A DNA stretch of 64,000 nucleotides. It comes from UBA1181 sp045600225 (lineage in GTDB: Bacteria > Bacteroidota > Bacteroidia > Bacteroidales > Paludibacteraceae). The notes under the pieces are model-generated. The model was given only the letters and a program-made list of their open reading frames with translations, had not been told where the DNA came from and did not search any database. Location: contig JAZRXL010000025.1 of the NCBI GenBank assembly GCA_045600225.1, positions 31,608 to 95,607 on the forward strand, written 5' to 3'. Position 1 is the stretch's first letter. Every line of letters starts with the position of its first letter. The position numbers and the translations under genes are program-made. This document shows positions 1 to 9,010 of this stretch, piece after piece.

Positions 1-684
1 GCAGAGGATGTATCTCTTTTAGAGATGGTAACAGCATATTCTGTTGTGGTAGATAATGGGCTTTTGCACAAACCTATATTGATTACAAGAATTGAGGATA
101 GGGATGGAAAGGTGTTGTATAGAAATGATCCGACTTCAGTTGAAGCGTTGGATTATGAGACAGCTTTCTTGCTTCGAGATATGTTGCAGGAGGGATTGCG
201 TGATGAGCATGGAACCTCGCAAAGATTGCATGAATATCGCATTTTGTCGGAAACTGATTTTGGAGGGAAGACGGGTACTACTTCAAACTATTCGGATGCT
301 TGGTATATGGGTATTACGCCTAAATTGGTAGGAGGTGCGTGGGTAGGAGGTGAATACCGATGTATTCATTTTCGTAATGGGTCGTATGGACAGGGAAGTA
401 GAACAGCCCTCCCGATCTTTGCCAGATTTATGGAATATGTGTTGAACGATCCGAAGTTGAAACAACAGTATAAGGGACGCTTTGAATCGATGGATGAGTC
501 TCTTATTCAGAAGAAGTATGATTGCACTGAGGAGGTTGTAGAGGAGGAGAAGGAGGATAATTTCTTCCGCCGCTTGTTTGGTAGAGATAGGAATCAGGCA
601 TATCGCGACTCTGTAAAACAGCAGAAGAAAAAGGATCGACAAGAACGCAAAGAGAAAAGAAGGGAGAAGAGACGAAGTAGGTAG
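1..684 (+). CDS. Penicillin-binding protein 1A-type transpeptidase, C-terminal part (5' truncated by window edge)
   Basis: The frame is open from base 1, so the gene starts outside the window. The visible ~227 residues are the end of the transpeptidase domain of a class A PBP, the periplasmic enzyme that polymerises and crosslinks peptidoglycan. The sequence shows the family segment LLEMVTAYS at the start, then the KTGTT box that lines the active site (about residue 90), followed by AWYMG and the GGAWVGGE strand. The catalytic SxxK and SxN motifs must lie upstream. The last ~45 residues are very rich in Lys, Arg and Glu, a charged tail common in Bacteroidota PBP1A proteins. No start codon or promoter can be judged here. 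Confidence 0.93.
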   Translation, partial: AEDVSLLEMVTAYSVVVDNGLLHKPILITRIEDRDGKVLYRNDPTSVEALDYETAFLLRDMLQEGLRDEHGTSQRLHEYRILSETDFGGKTGTTSNYSDAWYMGITPKLVGGAWVGGEYRCIHFRNGSYGQGSRTALPIFARFMEYVLNDPKLKQQYKGRFESMDESLIQKKYDCTEEVVEEEKEDNFFRRLFGRDRNQAYRDSVKQQKKKDRQERKEKRREKRRSR

Positions 685-875
685 TTTCACCATACAACAT
701 GTGTAAGTATTCTTTTGCACGAGTATTTTTTTTTGAGTTCGCTTGGGAAATTTTATACGTCTACAGACATATAAAAAAATGCAAGAATCATTATACTTTT
801 CAGTCTATAGGCCTAAAAGTTGTTGTTTTCTGAATCAGGTGGAGAATGGTAGATGTTTTACATTACAAAACATAA

Positions 876-899
876 AGAGGCAGGTGTTTACCTGCCTCT
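876..899 (-). terminator. Stem-loop terminator of the 925-1572 gene
   Basis: A perfect 10-bp inverted repeat (AGAGGCAGGT / ACCTGCCTCT) with a 4-base loop lies 25 bases past the stop of the leftward membrane-protein gene. Read leftwards it is followed by a T-rich stretch. On the + strand it could also stop read-through from the PBP gene, but no T-run follows on that side. Confidence 0.7.
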
Positions 900-924
900 C
901 CTGTTGTATAAACTTGATTGTTTC

Positions 925-1572
925 TCAATCATTTACAGATGTGATAGATTCTGACTTAACAAGCCATGCTACGGCAAAAGCCTCCAACATAATAAACTCG
1001 TTGAACCAAGTGAATGGGAACCAATCGGGAACCCAACTGAACACTACAGTACCTGAAATGGCTTGAATAATACAGAACCCAAAGATCACTCCTCCGCAAA
1101 TGCGATAGATCTTATTGCGTAGTCTCTTCTTTTCCGTGTTTGAATCTCCTAATGTGAATAGGAAGGTAATGTTCACAGCGAACGCAATAAATAGGATGCC
1201 CGCGAATACACAATGGATGGTATTACTTGTGTTGATAGGAAGGTTGAACATACCGACCAACTCAGGTACTTCCGGAGTTCTGCAAGGGAAGGCAACAATA
1301 CCGATTGCTCCCACTGCTTGGATGAGAGACAACACACGGTCCTTCCAATCATATCCCTGGTAACTGATAAAAAATACTGCGGTAGTGAAGAGCATTCCAA
1401 TCATGCAAATCTTTGATGACGCATAGTAAGTGGCGCTGATACTCATGTACCAACCTTCTGGATTGTTCTCCATTCCAAATAATCCTAACAATAGGCATGA
1501 GGGTGCTAACAAGGCACACATTATACCTAACATCTTTCGTTGAAACAAATGTGCTTTTTCTCCTGAATTCAT
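925..1572 (-). CDS. Six-helix integral membrane protein of unknown function (DUF998-like)
   Basis: A 215-residue protein with about six hydrophobic helices: near residues 15-35, 57-72, 80-98, 115-140, 157-175 and 185-205. Helix lengths, the NPEGWYMSISATYYAS segment after the first helix and overall size recall DUF998-type membrane proteins, but no catalytic motif is visible and the family call is tentative. The start lies one base after the stop of the heavy-metal-associated protein gene, so it is very probably co-transcribed with that gene and the TonB receptor. A role in metal handling would be inferred from context only. A stem-loop terminator follows the stop. Confidence 0.8.
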   Translation of the reverse strand: MNSGEKAHLFQRKMLGIMCALLAPSCLLLGLFGMENNPEGWYMSISATYYASSKICMIGMLFTTAVFFISYQGYDWKDRVLSLIQAVGAIGIVAFPCRTPEVPELVGMFNLPINTSNTIHCVFAGILFIAFAVNITFLFTLGDSNTEKKRLRNKIYRICGGVIFGFCIIQAISGTVVFSWVPDWFPFTWFNEFIMLEAFAVAWLVKSESITSVND

Positions 1573-1573
1573 G

Positions 1574-1903
1574 CTATTTTTTCTTTTTTTGTGTTACTTC
1601 CTTTTGTGTTACTTCTACTTTCTCAACATCATAGCCGATCTTCTTAAATTCAGTCTTGATATCTTCTTCAGTAGTCTTTCCTGGTTTGTATTTTACAATT
1701 ACGGTTTGTGCGGATAGGTCTGTTTGAATCTCCTTCACTCCGTTTCCTTTTGCAAAACGAACATTTTGCTTAATCTTATTCTCACACTTCTCACAACGCA
1801 TCTCTGGCGATGTAGTGTAACATACACTTTCAAGTTTTGGATTCTTTGCCAATGCGGTAGCAGAAAGTGCAACTGCCATCGTCATCATTAACATTTTCTT
1901 CAT
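1574..1903 (-). CDS. Secreted heavy-metal-associated (HMA) domain protein
   Basis: A 109-residue protein with an N-terminal signal peptide (about residues 1-19, ending ALAKNP), so it acts in the periplasm. The rest is one HMA ferredoxin-like domain with the metal-binding motif MRCEKCENK (CxxC) and the usual pattern of a second half GYDVEKVEV. Such domains bind Cu(I) or similar soft metals and pass them to partners. The C-terminus carries a direct repeat (KEVTQKEVTQKKKK). The gene starts two bases after the TonB receptor stop and one base before the next membrane protein, which points to a single operon for uptake or homeostasis of a metal, plausibly copper. Confidence 0.88.
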   Translation of the reverse strand: MKKMLMMTMAVALSATALAKNPKLESVCYTTSPEMRCEKCENKIKQNVRFAKGNGVKEIQTDLSAQTVIVKYKPGKTTEEDIKTEFKKIGYDVEKVEVTQKEVTQKKKK

Positions 1904-1905
1904 AT

Positions 1906-4005
1906 CTATTTATCTTTTGTTTGTTTTTCGAATTTAAATCGCAATCCTGCATATGCCATAGCTCCATGTGTCGGTCCCCATACCATTGTTGCATCGAACT
2001 CTGGTGCGAATGGTTGTGAAGCATCGACGATAGGATTCTTTTGTTTGAAATTGGTTAGATTCTCACCTCCCACATATACTGTGAAATGTCGGAACTCTCT
2101 TGATAACTGTACATTCAGTTGAGGGAATGCCTTATAGCGTGGTTGCCAAGACCAGCGTTGTCCCTCCTCATCTGTATATTCAGTGTTGAGTGATTGCCCC
2201 TCCTGTAAAAGGTAAGGCGCAGGCATTCTACCTCCCCCGTTTAATTGAAGGGTTAGATCTGCTTGCCAAAGCTCAAGATTGTCTTTCCAAGATAATGTGA
2301 ACAATCCTTTGTAGCGAGAGGTTAAAGGACGCTCTTTCAAAACACCTCCCATAAGTGTTCCATCCTTTTGCATCTCACATCCTAATGTTTGTTTCACGTC
2401 TTGCCAACGAAATGCAGCAAGTAGGTTGAATTGCCATACCGGATAGGAAACATCCACTTGCAATGTATGTGAGTAGGACTTGCCCGTTTCCATTAGATTG
2501 TAAAACATTACGGTTTGGGCAGACTCCATATCCATCACCAATTGGTGAATAAAGTTAGTATGGTAATAATCTAAGTTGATATTCATCTTTTTGCTACCTA
2601 CATAAGGTGCGAAGGTGAGTGACCCTCCCATATTCCATGCCTCTTCTTGATAGGGTTCACCCATAATCAGTGTTCGATTGCTTGCTAATACGGATGGGTT
2701 CTCCGCTAATATGTGCGGCGATCGGTAACCCTTTCCTGCTGAGGCACGAAGGGTAAACCATTTTATCGGCATGTACTTGATATGAAAACGAGGGGTGAAG
2801 AATCCTTTGTATAAAGAGCTGTAGTCCCATCGTATACCTGCCAGTACGGAGAGTTTATCTCCCAATTTGTAGGTGTATTGTGCGTATGCACCAGGAACAT
2901 ACTCTGGGTCATTCCCTTCGTAAAGCATGAAATCCTCACGCATCAGATTGTCTTTTACATAATCGTAGTTGAAGCTACCTCCAACCGATAGGTTGTGGTG
3001 TTCGGAGAGATCTTCCTCGAAGAGAAGTTGTGCATAGCCGTGTCCTTGTGTTACTTCGTAGATTCTGTTGCCAAATTTCTGGTCTCCATTGTGGTAGGAG
3101 CCTGCTAAGATCAGTGCTACACTTCCGTTCTTTTCTTTATTTACGAAAAAGGCGTTCTTCCAAAATGCCTCTATTCGGTTTGTTGTGATTCCGATACCAT
3201 AGAAAGGGGTCTCTTCTGCTTTATGATGCTCGCTCATTCCGCTCTCCCTTACCTCGTGGAGTCCTTTGATGCTCAATTGAGATATCCATCGGTTGGTAAT
3301 CCAAGCCCAACGGTTTTGTAGGTTATATTGCTCCATCTTCGGTTTGTCCAGGAAACCATCTTGGTTTCCGTCGTGGTCTAATTTGGAGTTCTCAATGTGT
3401 AGCAATAAGTTGGTGCTTGTCACATCGTTTATATGGATGGTTCCATAGGCATTAGCCTCCCATTTAAGGTCGGAACCTAAGAAAAGGTTGCCCCAGATAC
3501 CTTCTATTCCTTGGGGTTTCCAGAATTCAATATTGATCTGTCCTGTTATACTCTCGTAACCATTCTTTACGCTTGCAGCTCCTTTTGAGACTTGTATCGA
3601 CTGCATCCAAGTTCCTGGCACATAACTTAAAGAGTAGGGTATGGCTGCTCCTCTGTAGTTGGGTACATTCTCGGTTAGCATCTGAACATAAGTTCCACTC
3701 AAACCTAATAGTTTGATTTGACGAGCACCTGTGGCAGCGTCGCTATAATTAGCATCGACAGAAGGGTTGGTGGTAAAACTCTCACCAAGGTTGCAGCAAG
3801 CTGCACGAAGCAGTTCTCCGCTATTGATTACCTCCGTATTGGTGGCAAGAGATACGGAGCGAAGGCTTTGGTCTTCATGTTTAACAGATATGGTGTATTC
3901 TTCCAGTTCCTTCATCTCCATCTCCTCATCCTGATTCGTTTGAGCAGATGCGACAAGAAACACAAGGTTTAACAATGCAATGATGGATGTGATTTTTTTA
4001 TTCAT
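1906..4005 (-). CDS. TonB-dependent outer-membrane receptor, probably for a metal or metal chelate
   Basis: A 699-residue protein. The start chosen is the Met at 4005, which opens a clear signal peptide (MNKKITSIIALLNLVFLVASA); the longer open frame would overlap miaA. A plug domain follows (TNTEVINSGELLRAACCNLGESFTTNPSVD, quoted in parts: NTEVINSGELL and NPSVDANYSDA) and then a long beta-barrel with alternating aromatic strands, ending in the typical aromatic terminus. No N-terminal carboxypeptidase-like or SusC signature is seen, so it is not a SusC-type glycan porin. Lying next to an HMA protein suggests metal or metallophore transport; the substrate itself is inference. It follows miaA by 8 bases. 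Confidence 0.9.
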   Translation of the reverse strand: MNKKITSIIALLNLVFLVASAQTNQDEEMEMKELEEYTISVKHEDQSLRSVSLATNTEVINSGELLRAACCNLGESFTTNPSVDANYSDAATGARQIKLLGLSGTYVQMLTENVPNYRGAAIPYSLSYVPGTWMQSIQVSKGAASVKNGYESITGQINIEFWKPQGIEGIWGNLFLGSDLKWEANAYGTIHINDVTSTNLLLHIENSKLDHDGNQDGFLDKPKMEQYNLQNRWAWITNRWISQLSIKGLHEVRESGMSEHHKAEETPFYGIGITTNRIEAFWKNAFFVNKEKNGSVALILAGSYHNGDQKFGNRIYEVTQGHGYAQLLFEEDLSEHHNLSVGGSFNYDYVKDNLMREDFMLYEGNDPEYVPGAYAQYTYKLGDKLSVLAGIRWDYSSLYKGFFTPRFHIKYMPIKWFTLRASAGKGYRSPHILAENPSVLASNRTLIMGEPYQEEAWNMGGSLTFAPYVGSKKMNINLDYYHTNFIHQLVMDMESAQTVMFYNLMETGKSYSHTLQVDVSYPVWQFNLLAAFRWQDVKQTLGCEMQKDGTLMGGVLKERPLTSRYKGLFTLSWKDNLELWQADLTLQLNGGGRMPAPYLLQEGQSLNTEYTDEEGQRWSWQPRYKAFPQLNVQLSREFRHFTVYVGGENLTNFKQKNPIVDASQPFAPEFDATMVWGPTHGAMAYAGLRFKFEKQTKDK

Positions 4006-4013
4006 ATATCTGT

Positions 4014-4928
4014 TTATGCCTCCATCCACGATTTGATTTTTGCAATCTTCTCTTCCAAAGGTAGTGTAGCTTCTAACCAATTTATGTGAAATCCTCTACG
4101 CTCCATACCTCTGAACCAGGTCATCTGTCGCTTTGCAAACTGGTGAATGGCTATCTCCAATTCACTGACCATTTGTTCGTAAGTGATGGATCCGATGATG
4201 TATAAGGTTAGGAACTTATACTCCAATCCATAATAAATCATATCGTCGGCAGTTACGCCTGATTCTAATATCTTTTGAACTTCATCCACCATTCCTTCAT
4301 CCAATCGGGCACGAAGGCGGGCAGATATCTTCTCTCGCCTTAGTTCTCGGTCGATATCCACACCAACAATTAAGCTGTTCAGCTCTGGGAACTGTACAAA
4401 CTCTTGTGGATGAGTTTTATAGTATTCTTGGATCTCAATGGCACGGATGGCTCGTTTCACGGTATCCACATCCGTAGTGTTGTGTAGAGTTTTGTAGGTT
4501 GACAATATCTCAGTAAGCTCTGTCAACGACTTGCTTTCCAACTGTTGGCGTAGTTCCTCGTTAGGAGGGACTGGCATCATCTTGTAACCCTTTAGTACTG
4601 ATTCCAAATAGAGGCCTGTACCTCCGCATAGGATAGGGAAGGCATTTCTATCTTTCATGTCGTTATAGACAGTCAGGAAATCTCTTTGATATTCAAATAG
4701 ATTATACTTATAACCAGGTTTGGCAATATCAATCAAGTGATAGGGGATATTTGTACCATTGACGACATAGTCTGCAAGGTCCTTACCGGTTCCGATATCC
4801 ATGCTTTTGTATATCTGCCGGGAGTCTGCACTGATGATCTCTGCGTGTAGATCGTAGGCCAAGTGGGCTGCCAAGGTAGTCTTCCCGCTGGCTGTAGGAC
4901 CTAATATGGTAATTATATCGTATTTCAT
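4014..4928 (-). CDS. miaA: tRNA dimethylallyltransferase
   Basis: A 304-residue cytosolic enzyme that puts a dimethylallyl group on A37 of tRNAs reading UNN codons, the first step of i6A/ms2i6A formation. The P-loop GPTASGKT sits at residues 9-16. It is followed by the substrate-binding DSRQIYKSMDIGTGK and by GGTGLYLES, and near the C-terminus by the FAKRQMTWFRG segment typical of MiaA. Length is normal for the family. It leads a leftward group and its stop is 8 bases before the TonB receptor start. A -7 promoter box lies just upstream at 4948-4955. Confidence 0.96.
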   Translation of the reverse strand: MKYDIITILGPTASGKTTLAAHLAYDLHAEIISADSRQIYKSMDIGTGKDLADYVVNGTNIPYHLIDIAKPGYKYNLFEYQRDFLTVYNDMKDRNAFPILCGGTGLYLESVLKGYKMMPVPPNEELRQQLESKSLTELTEILSTYKTLHNTTDVDTVKRAIRAIEIQEYYKTHPQEFVQFPELNSLIVGVDIDRELRREKISARLRARLDEGMVDEVQKILESGVTADDMIYYGLEYKFLTLYIIGSITYEQMVSELEIAIHQFAKRQMTWFRGMERRGFHINWLEATLPLEEKIAKIKSWMEA

Positions 4929-4947
4929 TGAATATTCTTTTACTCCA

Positions 4948-4955
4948 CAAAATTA
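4948..4955 (-). promoter_or_regulatory. Candidate Bacteroidota -7 box for miaA
   Basis: On the minus strand the octamer TAATTTTG fits TAnnTTTG, 20 bases ahead of the miaA start. No clear -33 TTTG was seen at the expected distance, so only the -7 element is claimed. Confidence 0.4.
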
Positions 4956-5399
4956 GCAATAATTTTTCTCTTCGCCATCTTCCATTGTTTCGAATAAATC
5001 ACCTTTGATATCAATTATGGATATAAGCGGTATTCTCTTCCCTTTGCTAAACTGAACTTCCTGCTCGTATTCGTGGAATTTTGATATATAGTCTGTTATG
5101 GTTTGGTACGATCCTCCCTCTTTTTTGTTGTCAGGTTGGAAATATGTTATTGTAACGATAGGGTTGCTATCCATTTGAGAGAAAAGAAATCTCATTTTGC
5201 GATCTAAATCGCGAGAGTCAGAGTCTTCCAAATGTGTAAAACTATCGGTTTCCCTAGCACTTTCCTGAATAGCAGCATCGTGTCCTGTTAGTGCTGCAAA
5301 GGGCGCAAACTGGGCTGCACGGTCTCTCATCGACATTTGAGGATGTCGTTTGGAAACAGGGTGGGGTAGGTTTATTATGTCGTCGTATTCGTTTGTCAT
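4953..5399 (-). CDS. Small partner protein of the Y-family polymerase (YolD-like context)
   Basis: A 148-residue soluble protein. The N-terminus carries a strongly recognisable segment (INLPHPVSKRHPQMSMRDRA, then AQFAPFAALTGHDAAI) found in small proteins that sit next to UmuC/UvrX-type polymerases in Firmicutes and other bacteria. It overlaps the polymerase stop by 4 bases (ATGA), so translation is probably coupled. The role is not established; regulation or loading of the polymerase is inferred from context and from the resemblance to YolD partners. The remainder (about residues 60-148) has alternating strands and a charged C-terminus, with no catalytic motif. Confidence 0.8.
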   Translation of the reverse strand: MTNEYDDIINLPHPVSKRHPQMSMRDRAAQFAPFAALTGHDAAIQESARETDSFTHLEDSDSRDLDRKMRFLFSQMDSNPIVTITYFQPDNKKEGGSYQTITDYISKFHEYEQEVQFSKGKRIPLISIIDIKGDLFETMEDGEEKNYC

Positions 5400-6907
5400 G
5401 CTTTATGACCTCCAATTTGTTGGTTTCTCTCTTTTGTTGTTGCTCCTTCCTCAAAGTTCAATCCCTTAAGGATGGCATTTTTCCCAAATTTCTTTTTGAT
5501 ATCGAGTAGGGTTTCTTGCACTCGTCTCTCTTTATTACGAACTTCTTCTTTCTCTTTCTTCTCTTTTCCCAGTGCTTCATAATCAGTGAAGAGATCTAGT
5601 TGAATAGGTTCTTTCTTATTATTTGCCACCTCTTCATTCAGTACGTTATTGGCAGTCAGATTTAATCTTCTTACTAATAATATCGGGTTTATTATCCTTT
5701 GGAAGGTAGAGAGAACAGCTTCTGTGATTAGATGTGACGAAGAAGTGTATTCTTCTATATTGGCAGTACCGTGAGCATGCTTTGGTACAGCTTTCCCGTA
5801 GTAGTTGGTGGTGATATCTCCTTGATATTGCCCCTTGATGTCGGGATTAGTAAGAGACTCTGCATCATACCCTATGGTTAGGGTTAGTTGTTTGGTCACC
5901 AAGTGTTTGTCGACCAGTTCTAAAGCGAGATTGTCTGCCATTTCCTGCACTACAATCTTTGTTTTCTTGTAGTCGTAAGGGCAGGTAAGAACCTGTCCGC
6001 TACTTAATGAATGAGTCTCAGGTCTATATGTCTTGATAACATCTATGGTACAGGGTTCCCATCCCCATGCATGATCGATAAGCAGTTCTGCATTAACTCC
6101 AAAGAGTTGATAGAGAAATTCTTCGTTCTGAATAGAGCATCGTGCCACTTTCCCCATAGTATCCAATCCGAACATTTCTAATTTTTGCGCAATACCTTTT
6201 CCCACTCTCCAGAAACTGGTAAGGGGTTTGTGGTCCCATAGTTGTTGTCGGTAGGATTGCTCATCTAGTTCAGCAATACGAACACCATCTTTGTCGGCTG
6301 GAATGTGTTTGGCAACGATATCCATTGCAATCTTGCTTAGATAGAGGTTAGTTCCGATGCCCGCGGTTGCGGTAACTCCAGTGTTCTTCAAAACATCTTG
6401 GATCATCTTCATCGCCAGTTCTCGTGCAGTTAGTTTATATGTGTTCAAATAATTAGTTACATCAATAAAAACCTCATCGATAGAGTAGACATGAATGTCT
6501 TCTTCCGATACATATTTCAGATAGGTTTTATATACGCGAGTACTGTAGTCTATATAGAAAGACATTCGGGGGGGAGCCACAACATAGTCGATAGCCAATT
6601 CCGGATGAGCCTTTAGTTCGATGTCGGAATGCGATTTCCCTGTGAAACGGTAGTGAGGTGCCTTTCTTTGTCGTTCGTAGTTGGCGCTCTTGACCTTCTG
6701 TACTACTTCAAAAAGACGAGCGCGTCCACCTATTCCGTAGGTTTTCAGAGAGGGAGAAACAGCCAAGCATATTGTCTTTTCGGTCCTGCTACTATCTGCC
6801 ACCACAAGATTGGTGGTGAGAGGATCGAGTCCGCGTTCAACACACTCCACCGAGGCGTAGAAGGACTTTAGGTCAATAGCAATGTATGTTCTATTTTCTG
6901 AATTCAT
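5396..6907 (-). CDS. Y-family (UmuC/UvrX-type) translesion DNA polymerase
   Basis: A 503-residue enzyme for DNA synthesis past lesions. The start at 6907 is preferred because the family N-terminus follows at once: YIAIDLKSFYASVE carries the first catalytic Asp and the steric-gate region. YSIDEVFIDV supplies the paired acidic residues of the palm (about residues 130-140 of the protein), and GIGTNLYLSKIAMD with the HhH region come next. The little-finger domain spans roughly residues 250-390. The C-terminal ~90 residues are charged (KEKKEKEEVRNKERR) and may hold a clamp-binding peptide. It overlaps a small partner gene by 4 bases. No SOS box was identified; a -7 box lies 8 bases upstream. Confidence 0.93.
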   Translation of the reverse strand: MNSENRTYIAIDLKSFYASVECVERGLDPLTTNLVVADSSRTEKTICLAVSPSLKTYGIGGRARLFEVVQKVKSANYERQRKAPHYRFTGKSHSDIELKAHPELAIDYVVAPPRMSFYIDYSTRVYKTYLKYVSEEDIHVYSIDEVFIDVTNYLNTYKLTARELAMKMIQDVLKNTGVTATAGIGTNLYLSKIAMDIVAKHIPADKDGVRIAELDEQSYRQQLWDHKPLTSFWRVGKGIAQKLEMFGLDTMGKVARCSIQNEEFLYQLFGVNAELLIDHAWGWEPCTIDVIKTYRPETHSLSSGQVLTCPYDYKKTKIVVQEMADNLALELVDKHLVTKQLTLTIGYDAESLTNPDIKGQYQGDITTNYYGKAVPKHAHGTANIEEYTSSSHLITEAVLSTFQRIINPILLVRRLNLTANNVLNEEVANNKKEPIQLDLFTDYEALGKEKKEKEEVRNKERRVQETLLDIKKKFGKNAILKGLNFEEGATTKERNQQIGGHKA

Positions 6908-6914
6908 ATCTGTG

Positions 6915-6922
6915 CAAAGATA
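6915..6922 (-). promoter_or_regulatory. -7 promoter box for the Y-family polymerase
   Basis: Minus-strand octamer TATCTTTG fits TAnnTTTG and is only 8 bases from the start codon at 6907. It is squeezed between that start and the yidC terminator, so the mRNA leader would be almost absent. No clear -33 element is present at the usual distance. Confidence 0.4.
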
Positions 6923-6929
6923 CAAAAAA

Positions 6930-6952
6930 GGTTGCCTCCATGGGAAGCAACC
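6930..6952 (-). terminator. Rho-independent terminator of yidC
   Basis: Read on the minus strand: GGTTGCTTCC, loop CAT, GGAGGCAACC (10-bp stem with one T-G pair), followed directly by TTTTTT. It lies 25 bases past the yidC stop. Confidence 0.85.
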
Positions 6953-6976
6953 TTCATTATCCATAAATCACATTGA

Positions 6977-8857
6977 TTATCTTTTTTGATTGTTTCTTTG
7001 AGCCTCCATCATTGCTTGTTGTTGCTTTTGCATCTCTTCGATACGAGTCAACCAAGATCCCTTCTTCATAGGTTTCTTTTGGTTCTCTTGAAGTTTTTGC
7101 AATAATTTCTTTTCGTCCACGAAGTACTTACGGATTACATAAGTTTGAATGATGGTGAATAGAAGAGAAACGAAGTAGTAGTAACTCAAACCAGAAGCGT
7201 AGTCGTTGAAAATGAACAAGAACATAACTGGCATGAAGTACATCATATATTTCATAAACGGCATCTGATTCATTTGTCCTGAATCAGTAGTTGCCATATT
7301 GATCTTTGTGTAGATGATATTTGTGACAGTCATCAAAATACAGAAGAGGCTCAAGTGATCACCAAGTAATGGGATGTTAAAGTTCCAAGACAATATTGCA
7401 TCGTATGTAGAAAGGTCTTCTGCCCAAAGGAAGCTCTCGCCTCTCAATTCGATTGCATTAGGGAAGAAGTAGAACAATGCCACAAGAATAGGCATTTGCA
7501 ATATCATAGGAAGACAACCACCCATTGGATTTACTCCAGCCTTTGAGTATAACTCCATAGTTGCCTGAGAGCGCTCTGCTTGGTTTTCTGCAGGAATACG
7601 GTTGTTTATCTCATCGATTTGTGGTTTCAAGACTCTCATCTTTGCTGTAGAAAGATAAGACTTGTAAGACAATGGGAAGATGATTATTTTAACAAGGAGG
7701 GTCATCAATAGGATGATGATACCATAGTTGTTGATGAATTTACCTAAGAAATTAAATACTGGGATGGAGAAAATTTGGTTTACCCAGCGGAACACGGCTG
7801 CTCCTAAGGATACGATGCGTTTTAGATTCAACTTCTCGTCTCCCGAAAGATTCTCATCGTATGATTTTAGCAACTTGTATTGATTAGGACCAAAGAAGTA
7901 GCGCATGCCGATGTTTGAAGCACCCTTTTGGTAAGGCAATACAAGTTCTGCTTCATACTCCTTGATGTATTTTGAAGAATCTGGAGTTAGCTTAGAGGTT
8001 AGTTTTGAAGTAGATATCTCTTGATTTGCAATCAATACGCTTGAGAAGTATTGGTCTTTGAAAGCTACCCAGCGAAGCGGTTCGTCAAACTCATTGTGGT
8101 CGTTGGATGTTTCACTCATATAATCGATGCTACCATCTTTTGTATAGTAGTAGATTTGAGCATATCGAGATTCGAATTTACGTCCCTTCTCTTGTTGAGG
8201 AACTCTAAGTGCCCAGTTTGCTTTTAGTGATTCTGCATTTTGAAGAACTCCATTTAGATTGTTTGCTTTGATATCGAAATCAAGCATATAGGAGTTGGCT
8301 GGTAGCGTGTAGACGAAATCTAGACTACCACCATTCGTTGTAGCCAACGAGAATACGACAGAATTCTCACTCACGGATTTAACCGCAAAATTCAAATCCT
8401 TAGTTTGAAGAGTTCGGTTACTTACAGTAGGCAACTCGATAGAGAATCTATTTTCGTTTCCAGAGAATAGATTTAGTGGTTCCTTCTTGTAATCTGTGTA
8501 TTGTTTCAAATTGACTTTTGTGACCTTAGCACCTTTGGTGGAGAAATCGATGCAAACAAGTTCATTTTGCAATTGTACAGTCTCTTCTGCACCCATTGCA
8601 CCTTGTGCGAATTCTCCGAAACGATCGATTGATTTTGCCAACTTTGTAGAGTCGGAATCTGTCTGTTCAAAAACAGGATTTTGACTTTCGAATTTAGCGG
8701 TAGCCTCTCGTTCTGCCAACTCGGCTTGTGCTGCTCTTACTGAATCAATATAGTGCTGACGAGCGGCGATTTGCTCTTCTGTTGGTTTGTTAAAAAGATA
8801 AAATCCAACTAATACCAATCCAATTAGGCTAAAGCATGCAACTGTGTTCTTATCCAT
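6977..8857 (-). CDS. yidC: Membrane protein insertase YidC
   Basis: A 626-residue inner-membrane insertase that places proteins into the membrane alone or with Sec. The N-terminal anchor (about residues 7-22, ACFSLIGLVLVGFYLF) is followed by a large periplasmic domain and then the conserved five-helix core from about residue 375 (IINNYGIIILLMTLLVKIIIFP). KPQIDEINNRIP lies in the cytoplasmic hairpin, and the core includes the NPMGGCLPMILQMPI segment. The tail is Gln/Lys-rich (QKQQQAMMEAQRNNQKR), as in other long Bacteroidota YidC proteins. The gene stands alone with its own terminator. The usual neighbour in this phylum, pyrG, is not next to it. Confidence 0.97.
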   Translation of the reverse strand: MDKNTVACFSLIGLVLVGFYLFNKPTEEQIAARQHYIDSVRAAQAELAEREATAKFESQNPVFEQTDSDSTKLAKSIDRFGEFAQGAMGAEETVQLQNELVCIDFSTKGAKVTKVNLKQYTDYKKEPLNLFSGNENRFSIELPTVSNRTLQTKDLNFAVKSVSENSVVFSLATTNGGSLDFVYTLPANSYMLDFDIKANNLNGVLQNAESLKANWALRVPQQEKGRKFESRYAQIYYYTKDGSIDYMSETSNDHNEFDEPLRWVAFKDQYFSSVLIANQEISTSKLTSKLTPDSSKYIKEYEAELVLPYQKGASNIGMRYFFGPNQYKLLKSYDENLSGDEKLNLKRIVSLGAAVFRWVNQIFSIPVFNFLGKFINNYGIIILLMTLLVKIIIFPLSYKSYLSTAKMRVLKPQIDEINNRIPAENQAERSQATMELYSKAGVNPMGGCLPMILQMPILVALFYFFPNAIELRGESFLWAEDLSTYDAILSWNFNIPLLGDHLSLFCILMTVTNIIYTKINMATTDSGQMNQMPFMKYMMYFMPVMFLFIFNDYASGLSYYYFVSLLFTIIQTYVIRKYFVDEKKLLQKLQENQKKPMKKGSWLTRIEEMQKQQQAMMEAQRNNQKR

Positions 8858-8924
8858 TGTTGTGATTTAAATTACTTTCAAATTATCAAATTCCTTTTTT
8901 TTCTAACTCTTTGAAAAGAAAGTG

Positions 8925-8932
8925 CAAATTTA
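8925..8932 (-). promoter_or_regulatory. Candidate -7 promoter box for yidC
   Basis: Minus-strand TAAATTTG fits TAnnTTTG and lies about 70 bases upstream of the yidC start in the divergent intergenic region. No clear -33 box was seen. Confidence 0.35.
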
Positions 8933-8977
8933 AAGATTTTTTCTCGTTATTCATATTCTATATGTACAAATATTTGG

Positions 8978-8985
8978 TAGATTTG
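8978..8985 (+). promoter_or_regulatory. Candidate -7 promoter box for the HhH-protein gene
   Basis: TAGATTTG fits TAnnTTTG, 25 bases before the start codon at 9011. No convincing -33 TTTG precedes it at the usual 19-21 bases. Confidence 0.4.
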
Positions 8986-9010
8986 CGCATCTGTTTAAAA
9001 AAATACGACT

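Noticed and set aside
743..1066. 107-codon + strand frame
   Set aside because: It contains the terminator hairpin at 876-899 and the antisense of the membrane-protein gene; no recognisable protein.
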